36,076 nucleotides of DNA, taken from assembly GCA_021296135.1 (NCBI GenBank), contig JAGWAZ010000035.1:1-36076 (forward strand), given 5' to 3'. The position numbers and the translations under genes are program-made. This DNA comes from Chlorobiota bacterium. Its GTDB lineage: Bacteria > Bacteroidota > Ignavibacteria > OLB7. Of the stretch, positions 34,848 to 36,076 are shown piece by piece (within the stretch, counting starts at the first letter, position 1; the number at the start of each line of letters is the position of its first letter). The notes beneath the pieces were generated by a model. That model did no database searches. It saw nothing but the letters and a program-made list of their open reading frames with translations, and was not told the DNA's origin.

Positions 34848-35113
34848 TGCGTGACACACCAGATCATATCCGAAAAAAGCAGATCGAGATCATTCTCTCG
34901 AAGCCGATGAACGAGCGACTCAGGATGACCCTTGACATGATCGACTTCGCCCGTGAAACCACGCACCGCTTAATCAAACGCCAACACCCTGAGTTCACTG
35001 ACCTTGAGGTGAAGGTCGAGCTTTTTCGACGAACTTATAAAAACGATTTCACCCCGGAAGAAATGGACCGGATCGTGACATGGATGAAAAGAGAGGAACG
35101 CAGGCTTCCCTGA
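34844..35113 (+). CDS. Small helical protein coupled to the nucleotidyltransferase
   Basis: An 89-aa highly charged helical protein starting in the stop of the previous gene (ATGA). Sequence such as MNERLRMTLDMIDFARETTHRLIKRQHPEFTDLEVKVELFRRTY and NDFTPEEMDRIVTWM is of a type I have seen beside nucleotidyltransferase genes in Bacteroidota and Chlorobiota, but I cannot name a family. RLIKRQH gives an R-x5-H, yet it is not at the usual HEPN position, so I do not call HEPN. Its last codons (35095 on) run into a partial palindromic repeat, so the natural C-terminus may have been altered by the insertion. Confidence 0.7.
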   Translation: MMRDTPDHIRKKQIEIILSKPMNERLRMTLDMIDFARETTHRLIKRQHPEFTDLEVKVELFRRTYKNDFTPEEMDRIVTWMKREERRLP

Positions 35114-35197
35114 ACACCGCCTCAAAAAAAAGAAAAACTACCAAAATTCGGCCCCCGTGCGCTCCTAAACGAACTTTCGTCCCTCTGCCCTCCTCCC

Positions 35198-35857
35198 TTA
35201 ACCCCCTTTTCCCAACCGCAGTCCCACAAAAACCACAACCAACGACACACCGGTCAGAATTGCCGAGAGAACAGCTGCCGTCTTGTCATCTCCGAGCGTA
35301 AAGGCCTCGTAGATTGCCAGCGGCATGGTCTGCGTGCGGCCCGGGATGTTACCACTCAGCATCAGAGTTGCCCCGAACTCTCCAATGGCACGGGCAAACG
35401 TGAGGACGATTCCTCCGGCCAAACCACTCCGAGCAAGGGGCAGTAGAATATACCGCCAGCGTGCCAGGCGTCCAGCTCCATCGAGCGAAGCCGAGTCCTC
35501 TATCTCGCGGTTTATCCCCTCAAACGCAATGCGAGACGATCGGATCATCAAGGGAAATGCCACAATACCGCTTGCCAACGCAGCTCCAAGCCATGTAAAC
35601 ATAAATTCGATGCCGATACCGGCAAAGAATCCGCCAATGGGTGTCTGTCGCCCGACAAGAACCGTGAGATAATACCCGAGAACTGTAGGTGGAAGAAAAA
35701 GAGGGAGCGAAGCAAGCGCATCTACTATGTCCCCCCCAGTATGGCGGCGCAGGGCAAGCCAGCGGCCCAGCAGGCCACCAAACAGAGCCACCCCGACCGT
35801 TGCCACCGATGCAACGAGCAGGGAGAGCAGAAGTGCGTCACGAATTCCGTCTGTCAT
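35198..35857 (-). CDS. modB: Molybdate ABC transporter permease
   Basis: Inner-membrane permease of the molybdate importer ModABC. About five TM helices are visible. LFLPPTVLGYYLTVL is a ModB signature. The EAA loop that contacts the ATPase reads DGAGRLARWRYILLPLARSGLAGG, followed by ARAIGEFGATLMLSGNIPGRTQTMPLAIY, which is strongly ModB-like. At 219 aa it is full length. Neither modC (ATPase) nor modA (binding protein) lies downstream of it, and 219 nt upstream to the window end show no modA. The partners may lie beyond the window or elsewhere. Confidence 0.93.
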   Translation of the reverse strand: MTDGIRDALLLSLLVASVATVGVALFGGLLGRWLALRRHTGGDIVDALASLPLFLPPTVLGYYLTVLVGRQTPIGGFFAGIGIEFMFTWLGAALASGIVAFPLMIRSSRIAFEGINREIEDSASLDGAGRLARWRYILLPLARSGLAGGIVLTFARAIGEFGATLMLSGNIPGRTQTMPLAIYEAFTLGDDKTAAVLSAILTGVSLVVVFVGLRLGKGG

Positions 35858-36076
35858 TATTCAGAATGTGCTCGTTCAGATTCAAGCGAAGATAGGAAGT
35901 TGAGATGGGATGGTCGGTAAGGGTTAGTGGGTGAAAGCATAGTCAGTTGGAGAGATATGAGGTTCAGGAAGTAGGTGTGGAGTATAAGTGTCAACAAAGC
36001 GTCGCTACGCGACTCCCATAGCCTCCGGGAATTTAGAAAAAGAGACACGTGATAAACTCAGGCAACTGCTTCCGTT
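35858..36076. other. Terminal non-coding stretch
   Basis: No gene was recognised. The minus-strand 63-aa ORF lacks family resemblance. A short palindrome GTCGC-TAC-GCGAC (36001-36013) is present. The window ends before any partner gene of modB becomes visible. Confidence 0.3.

Noticed and set aside
34844-35113. HEPN-type toxin
   Set aside because: An R-x5-H string exists, but it lies mid-protein and other HEPN features are missing.
1-36076. CRISPR array, tRNA or rRNA
   Set aside because: No regularly spaced identical repeats and no cloverleaf or rRNA-like blocks were recognised by eye; a covariance-model scan would be decisive.

Overview
The window is a single contig segment from a Gram-negative, peptidoglycan-making bacterium. 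It probably belongs to the Bacteroidota-Chlorobiota side of the FCB group (Chlorobi, Ignavibacteria or Kapabacteria-like). This rests on a MurE with the meso-DAP motif DNPR, an FtsI with two C-terminal PASTA domains, an FtsZ ending in an AAFLRR-type tail, outer-membrane-type proteins, and one TAnnTTTG promoter-like word. The assignment is inferred from protein features, not from a marker search.

Region 1 (1-21445) is housekeeping. dnaX is closed by a hairpin terminator. Then comes a complete division and cell-wall (dcw) cluster, all on the + strand: mraZ, rsmH, ftsL, ftsI, murE, murF, mraY, murD, ftsW, murG, an unknown two-TM protein, murC, murB, ftsQ, ftsA, ftsZ. It ends at a perfect 17-bp terminator stem after ftsZ. 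The cluster makes lipid II (MurC-F, MraY, MurG), polymerises and cross-links it at the septum (FtsW, FtsI), and builds the divisome (FtsL, FtsQ, FtsA, FtsZ). Three GTGGGG boxes before mraZ look like the MraZ operator. murD carries an in-frame TAG at codon 376, although TAG is an ordinary stop elsewhere in the cluster.

Region 2 (21446-24660) has a possible 68-aa minus-strand gene, a decayed GluR0-like ligand-gated channel, two related secreted beta-rich (outer-membrane-like) proteins and a lipoprotein.

Region 3 (24690-27006) is an AT-richer insertion. It holds a strong sigma70-like promoter, a frameshifted and internally deleted IS1595-type transposase, and a type II restriction-modification pair: a beta-class amino-methyltransferase with an Eco47II-like nuclease. 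It ends in a 64-bp tandem duplication containing the 3' end of the next gene.

Region 4 (26965-36076) is an accessory mosaic: a ROK sugar kinase, an orphan iron/B12-type ABC ATPase, two decayed BTAD (SARP-like) regulators, a flavodoxin-fold reductase, a RES/Xre toxin-antitoxin pair, nusB, a DUF445 membrane protein, a palindromic repeat, a nucleotidyltransferase-like gene overlapping a small helical gene, and an orphan molybdate permease modB on the minus strand. No tRNA, rRNA or CRISPR array was recognised. Intergenic spacers share short words, including an exact 13-mer present three times.
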